Positions 1 to 7,116 of a stretch of 12,699 nt of DNA are shown piece after piece; positions within the stretch are counted from its first letter, which is position 1; every line of letters begins with the position of its first letter. The DNA comes from Acidobacteriota bacterium (lineage in GTDB: Bacteria > Acidobacteriota > Thermoanaerobaculia > Multivoradales > JAHEKO01), in the NCBI GenBank assembly GCA_030610025.1, contig JAUWSP010000024.1, positions 1 to 12,699 on the forward strand. The letters are read 5' to 3'. Under the pieces are notes generated by a model. That model was not told where the DNA came from, searched no databases, and saw nothing but the letters and a program-made list of their open reading frames with translations. Position numbers and translations under genes: made by a program.

Positions 1-2
1 CC

Positions 3-206
3 TATCAACCGAGCAGGGCCGAGATCGACAAGGCACTGAGAATCGTCGTTGCTTTCAACGAGGCAGAGGCGAAGGGCTTGAGCGTGGTCAGCCTGGGGTC
101 GAAGATGATCGATCCCCCCGTGGTGAAGCAGGCTCTACGTCTTGTGGAGCAGGCCAAGCGACTGGGACTGACGATCGAAGGGGAACAGACCGAGGCCGAA
201 TCATGA
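3..206 (+). CDS. citE: Citrate lyase beta subunit, C-terminal fragment (5' end outside window)
   Basis: The visible part is the last 67 residues, ending in TGA. It contains AEIDKALRIVVAFNEAEAKG followed by GSKMIDPPVVKQA. A (G)xKMIDxPVVxxA segment near the C terminus is typical of CitE and related HpcH/HpaI-type lyases, where the nearby region helps form the acyl-CoA site. CitE cleaves citryl-thioester into oxaloacetate and acetyl-thioester. The stop overlaps the start of the next gene by ATGA, and that gene is clearly citrate lyase alpha, which strongly supports the CitE call over a malyl-CoA or methylmalyl-CoA lyase paralogue. The catalytic half of the protein lies upstream of the window, so its integrity cannot be judged. 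Whether citD (acyl carrier) and citC/citX (activation) lie further upstream is also unknown. Confidence 0.85.
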   Translation, partial: YQPSRAEIDKALRIVVAFNEAEAKGLSVVSLGSKMIDPPVVKQALRLVEQAKRLGLTIEGEQTEAES

Positions 207-1768
207 ACGACAAAGCGAAACTCGTGACCAACGCGATTGGTAGACCTGTGCCGACGACGGTCAACGGCCAGCAGCAGGTTGCTTTCCAGGGAGTCGGGCA
301 GATCGAGCCGACTGGAAACAAGCAGGCACCGCCGGTGAGGAGTTGCAAAGACTATCCTCCGAACGGTGACAAGAGGGTCGGCAGTCTGCAGGAAGCGCTC
401 GAAAGATGCGGTCTTCGCGACGGCATGGTGCTCTCGAATCACCACCATTTGAGGAACGGGGATCGGGTGGCCCTGGAAGCGCTGCAGACGGCTGCCCAGA
501 TGGGAGTCAGGGACCTGATGTGGTTTCCCAGCGCCTCGTTCCCCTGCCAGAAGCCGGTGATCGACCTGATGGAATCAGGCGTTGTCCACCACATCGAAGG
601 CAGCATGAACGGCCCGTTGGGAGATTACTGCTCGCAGGGCCGGATGCGAGGCATGGGGGTTTTGCGATCGCATGGAGGCCGCTGGCAGGCGATCCAGGAC
701 GGGGAAGTCGAGATCGACATAGCGCTCATCGCGGCTCCGTCTGCGGACAGCTTCGGAAACTGCAATGGATCGCACGGTCCTTCAGCCTGCGGCTCCCTGG
801 GCTTTGGTCTAGCCGACTCGATCTATGCCGACCGGGTGATCGTCGTGACGGACAATCTCGTGGACTTCCCGTGCATTCCCTGGCAAATCCAGGGCAATAA
901 TGTCGACGTCGTCGTCGAAGTGGATTCGATTGGCGATCCGTCCAAGATCGTTTCGGGGACAACCGTGATCACGCGCAGCCCCGATCGCCAGCGGATCGCG
1001 GAGCTCGTGGCCCGGTTTGTCAGGGACAGCCGGATCATGCGCCCTGGCTTCTCCTTCCAGGCCGGTGCCGGAGGGATCGCGCTCGCCTTCGTCCTCTACC
1101 TTGGCGAGATGATGCGAGAAGCCGGCGTCAGCGCCAGCTTCGTGCGGGGAGGATCGACGAAGTACCTGGTGGACATGCTGCAAGAGGGCCTCACAGGGTT
1201 CATTCTGGACGGCCAGACCTTCGACCTCGATGCGGTTCGCTCGATTGCCACCGACCCGCGCCATGTGCCCACCTCGCCCTTCACCTCCTACAACTTTCAT
1301 GGCAAGGGCAACTTCGCCTCGATGGTAGATGTCGCGGTCCTGGGTGCGACCGAGGTCGACGTCAACTTCAACGCCAACGTCAATACTCACTCCGATGGTC
1401 GTCTCTTGCACGGGATTGGAGGATGGCAAAACTGCCTGGCGGCAGGGTGTACGATCCTGGCAGTTCCATCGTTTCGGGATCGAATTCCGGTGATCGTCGA
1501 TGAGGTCACTACCGTAACCGGCCCGGGTCAACTGGTCGATGTGGTCGCAACCGAGCGTGGCATCGCCGTGAACCCAGCCAGGCAAGACTTGCTGGATGCC
1601 CTGAAGGGGTCCGACCTGCCGCTGCGTCCGATCGAGGAGATCAAGGCCGAAGTGGAGAGGTTCTGTGGCGGCAAGCCGCAGAAGGCACAGGTGACCGACA
1701 AGCCGGTCGCGGTCATCAAATGGGTCGATGGCACCCTCATCGATACTGTCTTTCAGGTCGCGGAGTAG
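203..1768 (+). CDS. citF: Citrate lyase alpha subunit (citrate:acetyl-ACP transferase)
   Basis: Encodes 521 aa, close to the roughly 510 aa usual for CitF. CitF exchanges the acetyl group on the acyl-carrier subunit for citrate, forming the citryl-thioester that CitE then cleaves; the enzyme is cytosolic. CitF-like stretches visible here include GMVLSNHHHLRNGD (about 74-87), FPSASFPCQKPV (108-119), the glycine-rich HIEGSMNGPLG (130-140), a SFGNCNGSHGPSACGSLG region (183-200), FQAGAGGIALA (285-295), and NFNANVNTHSDG (388-399) with HGIGGWQN (403-410). These fit the CoA-transferase fold of this family. The start codon overlaps the citE stop (ATGA), which implies translational coupling. The gene ends in TAG just before a convergent terminator. 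In the context of the facing citrate synthase gene, the enzyme probably runs as citrate cleavage to acetate and oxaloacetate. The family assignment is secure; the physiological direction is inferred. Confidence 0.95.
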   Translation: MNDKAKLVTNAIGRPVPTTVNGQQQVAFQGVGQIEPTGNKQAPPVRSCKDYPPNGDKRVGSLQEALERCGLRDGMVLSNHHHLRNGDRVALEALQTAAQMGVRDLMWFPSASFPCQKPVIDLMESGVVHHIEGSMNGPLGDYCSQGRMRGMGVLRSHGGRWQAIQDGEVEIDIALIAAPSADSFGNCNGSHGPSACGSLGFGLADSIYADRVIVVTDNLVDFPCIPWQIQGNNVDVVVEVDSIGDPSKIVSGTTVITRSPDRQRIAELVARFVRDSRIMRPGFSFQAGAGGIALAFVLYLGEMMREAGVSASFVRGGSTKYLVDMLQEGLTGFILDGQTFDLDAVRSIATDPRHVPTSPFTSYNFHGKGNFASMVDVAVLGATEVDVNFNANVNTHSDGRLLHGIGGWQNCLAAGCTILAVPSFRDRIPVIVDEVTTVTGPGQLVDVVATERGIAVNPARQDLLDALKGSDLPLRPIEEIKAEVERFCGGKPQKAQVTDKPVAVIKWVDGTLIDTVFQVAE

Positions 1769-1824
1769 AGCCCGGATGGAGCGGCCTGCTGTGCCGACAC
1801 CGACCTCGTGAGTTGAAAAGAAAA

Positions 1825-1846
1825 AGGGGGCACCTCCGTGCCCCCT
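1825..1846. terminator. Hairpin terminator shared by convergent citF and gltA
   Basis: A perfect stem of GGGGGCAC (1826-1833) and GTGCCCCC (1838-1845), extendable by one A-T pair, closes a 4-nt CTCC loop. The run AAAAGAAAAA just before it on the + strand becomes a U-rich tail on the - strand, so the element is a canonical intrinsic terminator for gltA. The + strand tail (TCATCGTTGTTCT) is only moderately T-rich, so termination of citF is plausible but weaker. It sits between the citF stop (1768) and the gltA stop (1872), as expected for a bidirectional terminator. Confidence 0.85.
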
Positions 1847-1871
1847 CATCGTTGTTCTGGATTCCAAGACC

Positions 1872-3194
1872 TCAGGCCGTTACCAGCTCGGGCTCTTCAA
1901 CCGGGACGGTCTCTTCGGCCACGCGGTCCTCGAGTGGCACGAACGGGCGTTTCGTTGCACCGAGATAGATCTGTCGGGGCCGGCTGATCTTGGCCTTCGG
2001 ATCGTCTCTCCCCTCCTTCCACTGGGCGATCCAGCCAGGTAGGCGACCCAGGGCGAACATGACCGTGAACATCTCGGTCGGAATGCCCATGGCCCGGTAC
2101 AGGATGCCACTGTAGAAGTCGACGTTGGGATAGAGCTTGCGGTCCACGAAGTAGGAGTCCTCCAGGGCGATTCGCTCGAGATTCTTGGCGATATCGAGCA
2201 GAGGATCGGAGGTCCCCAGCTCACGCAGGACGTCGGCGGCTGCCTCCTTGAGAATGGTCGCACGAGGGTCGAAGTTCTTGTAGACCCGGTGACCGAAGCC
2301 CATCAGGCGGAACGGAGAGTCGGGGTCCTTGGCCATGTCGACGTACTTCTGGTAATCGCCACCGTCGGCCTGAATGTGTTCCAGCATCTCGATGACTTTC
2401 TGGTTGGCACCGCCATGCAGCGGTCCCCAGAGCGCAGAGATGCCGGAGGAGATGGAGGCGAAAAGGTTGGCCTGGCTGCTGCCGACCATTCGCACCGTGG
2501 AGGTGCTGCAATTCTGCTCATGATCCGCATGCAGGATCAACAGGAGGTTGAGAGCCCGGTCCATGACGTCGGGCACCCTGTAGGGTTCCGTCGGGACGGC
2601 GAACATCATGTTCAGGAAATCCCTGGTGTAGGAGAGATCGTTGCTCGGATAGATGAAGGGCTGGCCGATCGATTTCTTGTAGGAGAAGGCCGCGATGGTC
2701 TTGACCTTGGCGAGAAGGCGAATGATGTTGAGGTCCACGTCTTCGTCCACCGCTCCCTTCGTGTAGTAGGCGGACAAAGAGGCCACCATGGCGGACAGCA
2801 CCATCATCGGGTGTGCGGTGGGCGGGAAGCCCTGGAAGAAGTCCTTCATCGCCTCGTGAATCATGCTGTGATGGGTCAACGTGTCGTGGAAGTCACGGAG
2901 CTCGTCGACCGTCGGCAGATGGCCGTACACCAGCAGGAAGCAGACCTCCTCGAAGCTGGCCGAGGCAGCGATCTCCTCGATGGGATAGCCCCGATATTGG
3001 AGGATTCCCTTCTCTCCGTCGATAAAGGTGATGGTGCTGGTGCAGGAGCCCGTGTTGCCGTAGCCCGGGTCGAGGCTGATGGCTCCAGTGGTGTTGCGTA
3101 GGGTCGTGAAGTCGATGCCCACCTCGTCTTCCGAGCCCACCAGGATCGGAAATTCGAAGTCCTTACCGTCCAGAGAGAGTCTTGCCTTCTTCAT
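1872..3194 (-). CDS. gltA: Citrate synthase, type II (hexameric, bacterial)
   Basis: Encodes 440 aa and condenses oxaloacetate with acetyl-CoA to give citrate. The catalytic triad is visible: His260 in ALWGPLHGGANQK, His302 in MGFGHRVYKNFDPRA and Asp359 in YPNVDFYSG, matching E. coli His264, His305 and Asp362. LHADHEQNCSTST (221-233) is a further family signature. The long N-terminal domain starting KKARLSLDGKDFEFPIL is the beta-rich extension typical of type II GltA. The ATG at 3194 was chosen because a strong GGAAGGAGG lies 5 nt upstream and GltA homology starts there; the open frame reaches back to 3332 but those 46 extra residues do not look like GltA. Encoded opposite to the flanking operons, sharing a terminator with citF and a divergent regulatory gap with the MarR gene. 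Confidence 0.97.
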   Translation of the reverse strand: MKKARLSLDGKDFEFPILVGSEDEVGIDFTTLRNTTGAISLDPGYGNTGSCTSTITFIDGEKGILQYRGYPIEEIAASASFEEVCFLLVYGHLPTVDELRDFHDTLTHHSMIHEAMKDFFQGFPPTAHPMMVLSAMVASLSAYYTKGAVDEDVDLNIIRLLAKVKTIAAFSYKKSIGQPFIYPSNDLSYTRDFLNMMFAVPTEPYRVPDVMDRALNLLLILHADHEQNCSTSTVRMVGSSQANLFASISSGISALWGPLHGGANQKVIEMLEHIQADGGDYQKYVDMAKDPDSPFRLMGFGHRVYKNFDPRATILKEAAADVLRELGTSDPLLDIAKNLERIALEDSYFVDRKLYPNVDFYSGILYRAMGIPTEMFTVMFALGRLPGWIAQWKEGRDDPKAKISRPRQIYLGATKRPFVPLEDRVAEETVPVEEPELVTA

Positions 3195-3199
3195 CTCGT

Positions 3200-3208
3200 C
3201 CTCCTTCC
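3200..3208 (-). promoter_or_regulatory. Ribosome binding site that sets the gltA start
   Basis: On the - strand this reads GGAAGGAGG, followed by 5 nt and then ATG. It decides for the 440-aa start over the upstream in-frame ATG at 3332, which has no comparable site. Confidence 0.85.
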
Positions 3209-3363
3209 CAGGTTGTCGAATGTACGTCGCGTGGAAACGCCCCCGTATTGTGAGCTTGCAACGCCTCTGGAAATTATGCTCCTGCCAGGGGGTTTTGTGA
3301 CCACCCGCCGGGGCAGTCGTTGCCTCATGCATTTGATGGTTTCTGTGGGCGAAAAAAGGTGCC

Positions 3364-3392
3364 TTGCGAGATATCGTTTCTTGGGGTACACT
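3364..3392 (+). promoter_or_regulatory. Putative sigma70-type promoter of the MarR gene
   Basis: TTGCGA (3364-3369) and TACACT (3387-3392) are separated by exactly 17 nt and each matches the -35 and -10 consensus in four of six positions. Transcription would begin near 3399, leaving a leader of about 29 nt with no evident Shine-Dalgarno sequence. The operator-like inverted repeat at 3390-3412 overlaps the -10 and the predicted start site. This is a pattern match only. The rest of the 3195-3427 gap should also hold the divergent gltA promoter, for which I found no convincing boxes. Confidence 0.45.
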
Positions 3393-3412
3393 ATTTAATG
3401 TAGTTAAATAGT
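3390..3412. promoter_or_regulatory. Perfect inverted repeat, probable MarR operator
   Basis: ACTATTTAA (3390-3398), spacer TGTAG, TTAAATAGT (3404-3412): two perfectly complementary 9-nt arms in a 23-bp AT-rich island within GC-rich DNA. Size and symmetry suit a dimeric winged-helix MarR protein, and the site lies 15 nt before the MarR start codon, as is usual for autoregulated MarR genes. Binding here would block the predicted promoter. Because the gap is divergent it could also affect gltA. The binding partner is inferred from position only. Confidence 0.7.
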
Positions 3413-3427
3413 TCCTTGGTTAAGTAA

Positions 3428-4063
3428 ATGGCCCAGGTCGGTTTGGCAGCCACACCCAGTCATGATCGTGCCTCTGGCGGCAACGGACACGACGCTGTCT
3501 TCCGTTTTCTCCGTTTCTCCCACATCTTCGCCTCCGTCGTCCGGGAATACCTGGAGTTGCAGCTTCTGCATGAAGTGAGCGATGAGGATCTCTCGCTCTC
3601 ACAGTTTCACCTCTTGAAACTGATCACGCTGGATGGCGAGCACCAGATGGGGCAAGTGGCGGAGTTCCTGGGAATCAGTCCCCCGGCGGCGACCAAGAAC
3701 ATCGACAAGATGGAACGTCTTGGACTGGTCAGTCGGACACCCTCTACCGACGATCGGCGGGCGACGCTGTTGGCGGCCAGTCGACAGGGGCGCCGGTTGG
3801 TGAGCCGTTATGAAGCCTTGAAGGAAGCCCGGCTGGCACCGGTGCTCGACGGTTTTTCTCCCAAGGAGCTGAAGCAGCTGACAGGTCTGATGGAACGCTT
3901 CTCGCTGCGGCTCATCAATTCGCAGGAGCCCTTGGACCAGATTTGTCTGCGTTGTTCGGCCTACTACGATGATCACTGTCCAGTTCCCCATCTCAATGAC
4001 GGTTGTCCCTACAAGCGGGTCAGGGACAATGGCGGAGATGTGATCAGCGAAAGGGAGGGTTGA
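3428..4063 (+). CDS. MarR-family transcriptional regulator with C-terminal four-Cys cluster
   Basis: Encodes 211 aa, longer than the roughly 140-160 aa of typical MarR proteins. Residues about 25-165 form the MarR fold: a helical start (FRFLRFSHIFASVVREYLEL), the helix-turn-helix QMGQVAEFLGISPPAATKNI (73-92), and the wing MERLGLVSRTPSTDDRRATL (95-114), where D109 and R110-R111 match the conserved DxR wing tip. After the dimerisation helix there is an extra tail with C173, C176, C184 and C193 (C-x2-C-x7-C-x8-C), which could ligate an Fe-S cluster or zinc. The ligand is unknown. ATG 3428 is the only sensible start although it lacks a Shine-Dalgarno sequence. It follows the 23-bp inverted repeat, and only 90 nt without an obvious terminator separate it from the redox operon, so it probably regulates itself and those genes. 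Confidence 0.88.
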   Translation: MAQVGLAATPSHDRASGGNGHDAVFRFLRFSHIFASVVREYLELQLLHEVSDEDLSLSQFHLLKLITLDGEHQMGQVAEFLGISPPAATKNIDKMERLGLVSRTPSTDDRRATLLAASRQGRRLVSRYEALKEARLAPVLDGFSPKELKQLTGLMERFSLRLINSQEPLDQICLRCSAYYDDHCPVPHLNDGCPYKRVRDNGGDVISEREG

Positions 4064-4142
4064 TTCACCGGGCGATGGCACAGCTGACAAGAGCGTCATC
4101 GTGACTGCGTCGCCTTGGTACCGAGCGGTACCTTGAGACCAC

Positions 4143-4149
4143 GGGAGGG
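4143..4149 (+). promoter_or_regulatory. Ribosome binding site that sets the korD start
   Basis: GGGAGGG lies 4 nt upstream of the ATG at 4154 (5 nt counted from the GGAGG core). It favours this start over the in-frame ATG at 4115, which would add 13 residues and has no such site. Confidence 0.75.
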
Positions 4150-4153
4150 CGGT

Positions 4154-4477
4154 ATGAGGTATTGGCGAGATCCCTTGGATGCGGGCCAGGTAGGAGCCCC
4201 CAGGGGAGATGTGCACATCCTCGCGGACCGATGCAAGGGCTGTGCGTTCTGCGTCGAGTACTGCCCCAGGCAGGTCCTCGAGATGTCCCGGGAGTTCAAT
4301 CGCAAGGGTTATCACCCACCAGAGATTGTCGACGCGGAGGCCTGTGTGAACTGCGGGCTCTGCGAGATGATCTGTCCCGAGTTCGCGATCTTCTCTGTTG
4401 AGTCGGCGGGTCTCGCGGGTGACCTGGCCGGGGTCTCCGTCGGGGCGAATATCAGGGCAGGGGAGGGGGCGTCATGA
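4154..4477 (+). CDS. korD: 2-oxoacid:ferredoxin oxidoreductase delta subunit (2x[4Fe-4S] ferredoxin)
   Basis: Encodes 107 aa. Two classical cluster motifs are visible: C27-x2-C30-x2-C33-x3-C37-P and C64-x2-C67-x2-C70-x3-C74-P. This is the electron-transfer subunit that carries electrons from the thiamine-pyrophosphate site to soluble ferredoxin. Between the motifs, LEMSREFNRKGYHPPEIVD matches delta subunits of 2-oxoglutarate oxidoreductases, which commonly have a NxKGYxPP stretch. The stop overlaps the alpha-subunit start by ATGA. The gene order delta-alpha-beta-gamma is common for four-subunit 2-oxoglutarate enzymes; other 2-oxoacid enzymes (branched-chain, pyruvate) cannot be excluded from this subunit. 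Confidence 0.85.
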   Translation: MRYWRDPLDAGQVGAPRGDVHILADRCKGCAFCVEYCPRQVLEMSREFNRKGYHPPEIVDAEACVNCGLCEMICPEFAIFSVESAGLAGDLAGVSVGANIRAGEGAS

Positions 4478-5634
4478 AGGCGGATCCGGCTGGCGTCCTG
4501 ACTGGCTCCCACTATCTCGACGGCGATTTCGCTTGTGGTGAAGGGGCCATGGCGGCGGGCTGCCGCTTCGTCGCCGGCTATCCCATCACTCCATCCACCG
4601 AGGTCGTCGAACGCATCGCCAGGCGGTTTCCGACTTTCGGTGGGACCTTCATCCAGATGGAGGACGAGCTGGCCAGCATGGCAGCCGTGGTCGGCGCCGC
4701 CTGGACCGGCACCAAAACCATGACCGTGACCAGCGGCCCGGGCTTCAGTCTCATGATGGAGAACATCGGCCTGGCCGCCATGATGGAGACCCCGTGTGTC
4801 GTCGTCAACGTGCAGCGGGGCGGGCCCTCCACCGGGCTGCCGACGATGGTGGGCCAGGGGGACGTGATGCAGGCCCGGTGGGGCTCTCATGGGGACTACG
4901 AGGTCATCGCCTTGTGCCCCCAATCGCCTCAAGAGGCCTTCGATCTCACCATCGACGCCTTCAACCTGGCCGAGATCTATCGGCTCCCCGTCATGTTCCT
5001 GATGGACGAGTGCGTCGGTCACATGACCGAGAAGGTGGTGATACCCGAGGCGGACGCCATCGAGATCGAGCCTCGACGGCTGACCGAAAAGAGACCCGAG
5101 GACTTCGAGCCCTACCAGATCAACGGCGGCCAGACGCCGGAGTTTGCCCGAGCCGGGGACGGCTACCGGTTCCATACCACCGGACTGACCCACGACGAGC
5201 GCGGCTATCCGGTGATGAACGACGAATGCCACGACGCGAGTGTACGCCGTCTGGTCGGGAAGATCCGGGATAACGCCGACAGCATCGTCCGCTTCGAAGA
5301 GGAGGGGATGGACGATGCGGAGGTCGTGGTGGTGTCCTTCGGCATTACGGCCAGGGTGGCGAGATTGGCTGTCGAGGAGGCGCGCTCGCGGGGCATCAGG
5401 GTCGGCTTTCTTCGCCTGGTGGTGATCTGGCCGTTTCCAGAGAAGCGCATTCGGGAGCTCGCCGGTTCCGTGACAGCTTTCGTGGTGCCCGAGATCAACC
5501 TTGGACAGATCGCCCTGGAGGTCGAGCGTGTCGCGGCAGGACAGGCCGCGACGTGGCCGGTACTCCATGCCGGTGGAACCGTGCATGACCCCGCCGCGAT
5601 CACCGAAACCATCGTCAAGGCGGCGTCATCATGA
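4474..5634 (+). CDS. korA: 2-oxoacid (probably 2-oxoglutarate):ferredoxin oxidoreductase alpha subunit
   Basis: Encodes 386 aa, the usual size for a four-subunit KorA. The family hallmark GYPITPSTE is at 35-43, with QMEDELASMAAVVGAAWTG (61-79) and TSGPGFSLMMENIG (86-99) forming the pyrimidine-side domain that contacts thiamine pyrophosphate across the subunit interface. QRGGPSTGLPT (114-124) and QGDVMQARWGSHGD (128-141) are further family motifs. The C-terminal domain (about 282-386) carries VVSFGITARVARLAVEEAR and the FLRLVVIWPFPE segment typical of transketolase-C-like domain II. The complex catalyses 2-oxoacid + CoA + oxidised ferredoxin to acyl-CoA + CO2 + reduced ferredoxin, reversibly. 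ATGA overlaps on both sides imply coupled translation. The 2-oxoglutarate specificity is inferred from motif style, subunit order and the nearby TCA genes. Confidence 0.88.
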   Translation: MKADPAGVLTGSHYLDGDFACGEGAMAAGCRFVAGYPITPSTEVVERIARRFPTFGGTFIQMEDELASMAAVVGAAWTGTKTMTVTSGPGFSLMMENIGLAAMMETPCVVVNVQRGGPSTGLPTMVGQGDVMQARWGSHGDYEVIALCPQSPQEAFDLTIDAFNLAEIYRLPVMFLMDECVGHMTEKVVIPEADAIEIEPRRLTEKRPEDFEPYQINGGQTPEFARAGDGYRFHTTGLTHDERGYPVMNDECHDASVRRLVGKIRDNADSIVRFEEEGMDDAEVVVVSFGITARVARLAVEEARSRGIRVGFLRLVVIWPFPEKRIRELAGSVTAFVVPEINLGQIALEVERVAAGQAATWPVLHAGGTVHDPAAITETIVKAASS

Positions 5635-6533
5635 CTGTGGCAACGAAATCGACGACAGCCAGCCAGGAACTGGAGCATCCCAGTGCACCGCTCCTGCGAA
5701 TGGAGCGCATTCCCCACGTCTGGTGTCCGAGCTGCGGAATCGGCACGGTGGTCAAGTGCTATGCCACGGCCCTCGAGCGCAGCGGCGTGGATCTCGACAA
5801 GGTGTCGGTGGTGTCGGGCATCGGCTGCTCCGGTCGGGTGGCCGGTTATCTCAAACTGGATGGGTTCCATACCACCCACGGAAGAGCTCTCCCCTTTGCC
5901 ACAGGACTCAAACTTGGACGGCCCGAGCTGCTTGTGACGGTGATCTCGGGCGATGGCGATCTGGTGGGAATCGGTGGCAATCACTTCATTCACGCGGCAC
6001 GCCGCAATATGGACCTGCTGGTTATTTTGATCAACAACTTCATCTACGGCATGACCGGGGGACAGAACGCTCCGACGACGCCTCAGCAAGCGCGGTCTTC
6101 GACCATGCCGTTCGGGAATTTCGAAACGCCGTTCAGTCTGCCCCATCTGGCCGCGTCGAGCGGTGCTTCCTATGTGGCCCGTTGGACCTGCCTTCACATT
6201 CGCCGCCTGACCTGGTCGATCGAGGAGGCCATCGGCAAGCGGGGCTTCCGCTTCATCGAGGTCATCGCGCCCTGTCCGACTCTCTACGCCCGCCTGAACA
6301 AGCTGGGATCCGGGCTCGATGCCATGCGCTTCTACCACGACACGGCCGAGATACGGAACGGTGCCGACACTCGTGAGCTGGAGATCTCCTTCCAGGAGAA
6401 GATCACTTGCGGCAAGTTCGTGGACGAGGATCGGCCCACTTTCCTCGATCTGATGCACAACCACTACGGTGAGCTACTGGGCGATCGTTATGTTCCGACG
6501 CCTCGAGAGGGGGGAATGCTCCATGAGCAGTAG
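5631..6533 (+). CDS. korB: 2-oxoacid (probably 2-oxoglutarate):ferredoxin oxidoreductase beta subunit
   Basis: Encodes 300 aa, typical for KorB. WCPSCGIGTV (31-40) and VSGIGCSGRVAGYL (61-74) carry the conserved cysteines of the cluster near thiamine pyrophosphate. The cofactor-binding signature is SGDGDLVGIGGNHFIHAARR (106-125) followed by NN at 135-136, as expected for the Mg2+/diphosphate GDGD...NN motif, then FIYGMTGGQNAPTTP (137-151). Ligands C32, C35 and C65 are present, as is C215 in APCPT. The gene overlaps the upstream subunit by ATGA and the downstream one by 11 nt, so all four subunits appear to be made together. Confidence 0.9.
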   Translation: MTVATKSTTASQELEHPSAPLLRMERIPHVWCPSCGIGTVVKCYATALERSGVDLDKVSVVSGIGCSGRVAGYLKLDGFHTTHGRALPFATGLKLGRPELLVTVISGDGDLVGIGGNHFIHAARRNMDLLVILINNFIYGMTGGQNAPTTPQQARSSTMPFGNFETPFSLPHLAASSGASYVARWTCLHIRRLTWSIEEAIGKRGFRFIEVIAPCPTLYARLNKLGSGLDAMRFYHDTAEIRNGADTRELEISFQEKITCGKFVDEDRPTFLDLMHNHYGELLGDRYVPTPREGGMLHEQ

Positions 6534-7116
6534 GGTCGAGATCCGGATCACCGGCTTTGGTGGGCAGGGAGTGGTGCTCGCCGGGCACATCATCGGTTGT
6601 GCCTGCGCCATCCATGCCGACCGCCACGCCACCATGATCCAGAGCTTTGGCCCGGAAGCCAGGGGCTCGGCTTGTAGCGCCACCCTCGTGGTCTCCGAAA
6701 GCGAGGTGCTCTACCCCTACATTCGGCGTCCCGACATCTTTGTCGTGATGTCTGGCGAGGGCTACGAAAAGTACGGGCAGGAGCTCAAGGAGAATGGAAC
6801 GCTGGTCTTCGAACAGGATCTGGTGAGCCCCACCACGGTGGAGGGACAGCGAGCCTTCGGAGTGCCTTCGACCCGCCTGGCGGAATCCCTGGGAAAGACC
6901 ATTGTCCAGAACATCGTCATGGTGGGTTTCTTCGCCGGTGTCACAGAGCTCGTTCCGGCCGAGGCCATGCGCGATGCGGTCAGGGGATCGGTGCCGGCCG
7001 GAACGGAGGATCTGAATCTCGAGGCCTTCGAGAAGGGCCTGGAGTACGCCCGAAAGTCAGTCAGTCAGCCCGCCGCGAGTGTCGCCAATCCGAGTCTGGA
7101 GGAGGTGAGCCCATGA
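6523..7116 (+). CDS. korC: 2-oxoacid:ferredoxin oxidoreductase gamma subunit
   Basis: Encodes 197 aa. The start IRITGFGGQGVVLAGHIIG (7-25) is the hallmark of the gamma/POR-gamma domain, followed by QSFGPEARGSACSATLVVS (40-58), another signature. GFGGQGV and the later NIVMVGFFAGVT (130-141) fit the Rossmann-like fold of this subunit. The ATG at 6523 was chosen over one at 6469 because homology begins at residue 2-7 and the purine-rich GAGAGGGGGG lies about 8 nt upstream. It overlaps the end of korB by 11 nt and the next gene by ATGA. Its tail (after about residue 180) is short and low-complexity. Confidence 0.9.
   Translation: MSSRVEIRITGFGGQGVVLAGHIIGCACAIHADRHATMIQSFGPEARGSACSATLVVSESEVLYPYIRRPDIFVVMSGEGYEKYGQELKENGTLVFEQDLVSPTTVEGQRAFGVPSTRLAESLGKTIVQNIVMVGFFAGVTELVPAEAMRDAVRGSVPAGTEDLNLEAFEKGLEYARKSVSQPAASVANPSLEEVSP

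Noticed and set aside
3195..3332. N-terminal extension of citrate synthase to the ATG at 3332
   Set aside because: The residues do not resemble GltA, and a strong GGAAGGAGG sits 5 nt before ATG 3194.
4075..4090. Possible sigma54 promoter beginning TGGCAC before the kor genes
   Set aside because: The -24 half resembles the consensus, but the -12 GC is absent at the required spacing.
4117..4132. GGTACC repeated with a 4-nt spacer upstream of korD
   Set aside because: The two 6-bp palindromes can pair as a short hairpin, but the arms are too short and no promoter or U-run adjoins them; no function can be supported.
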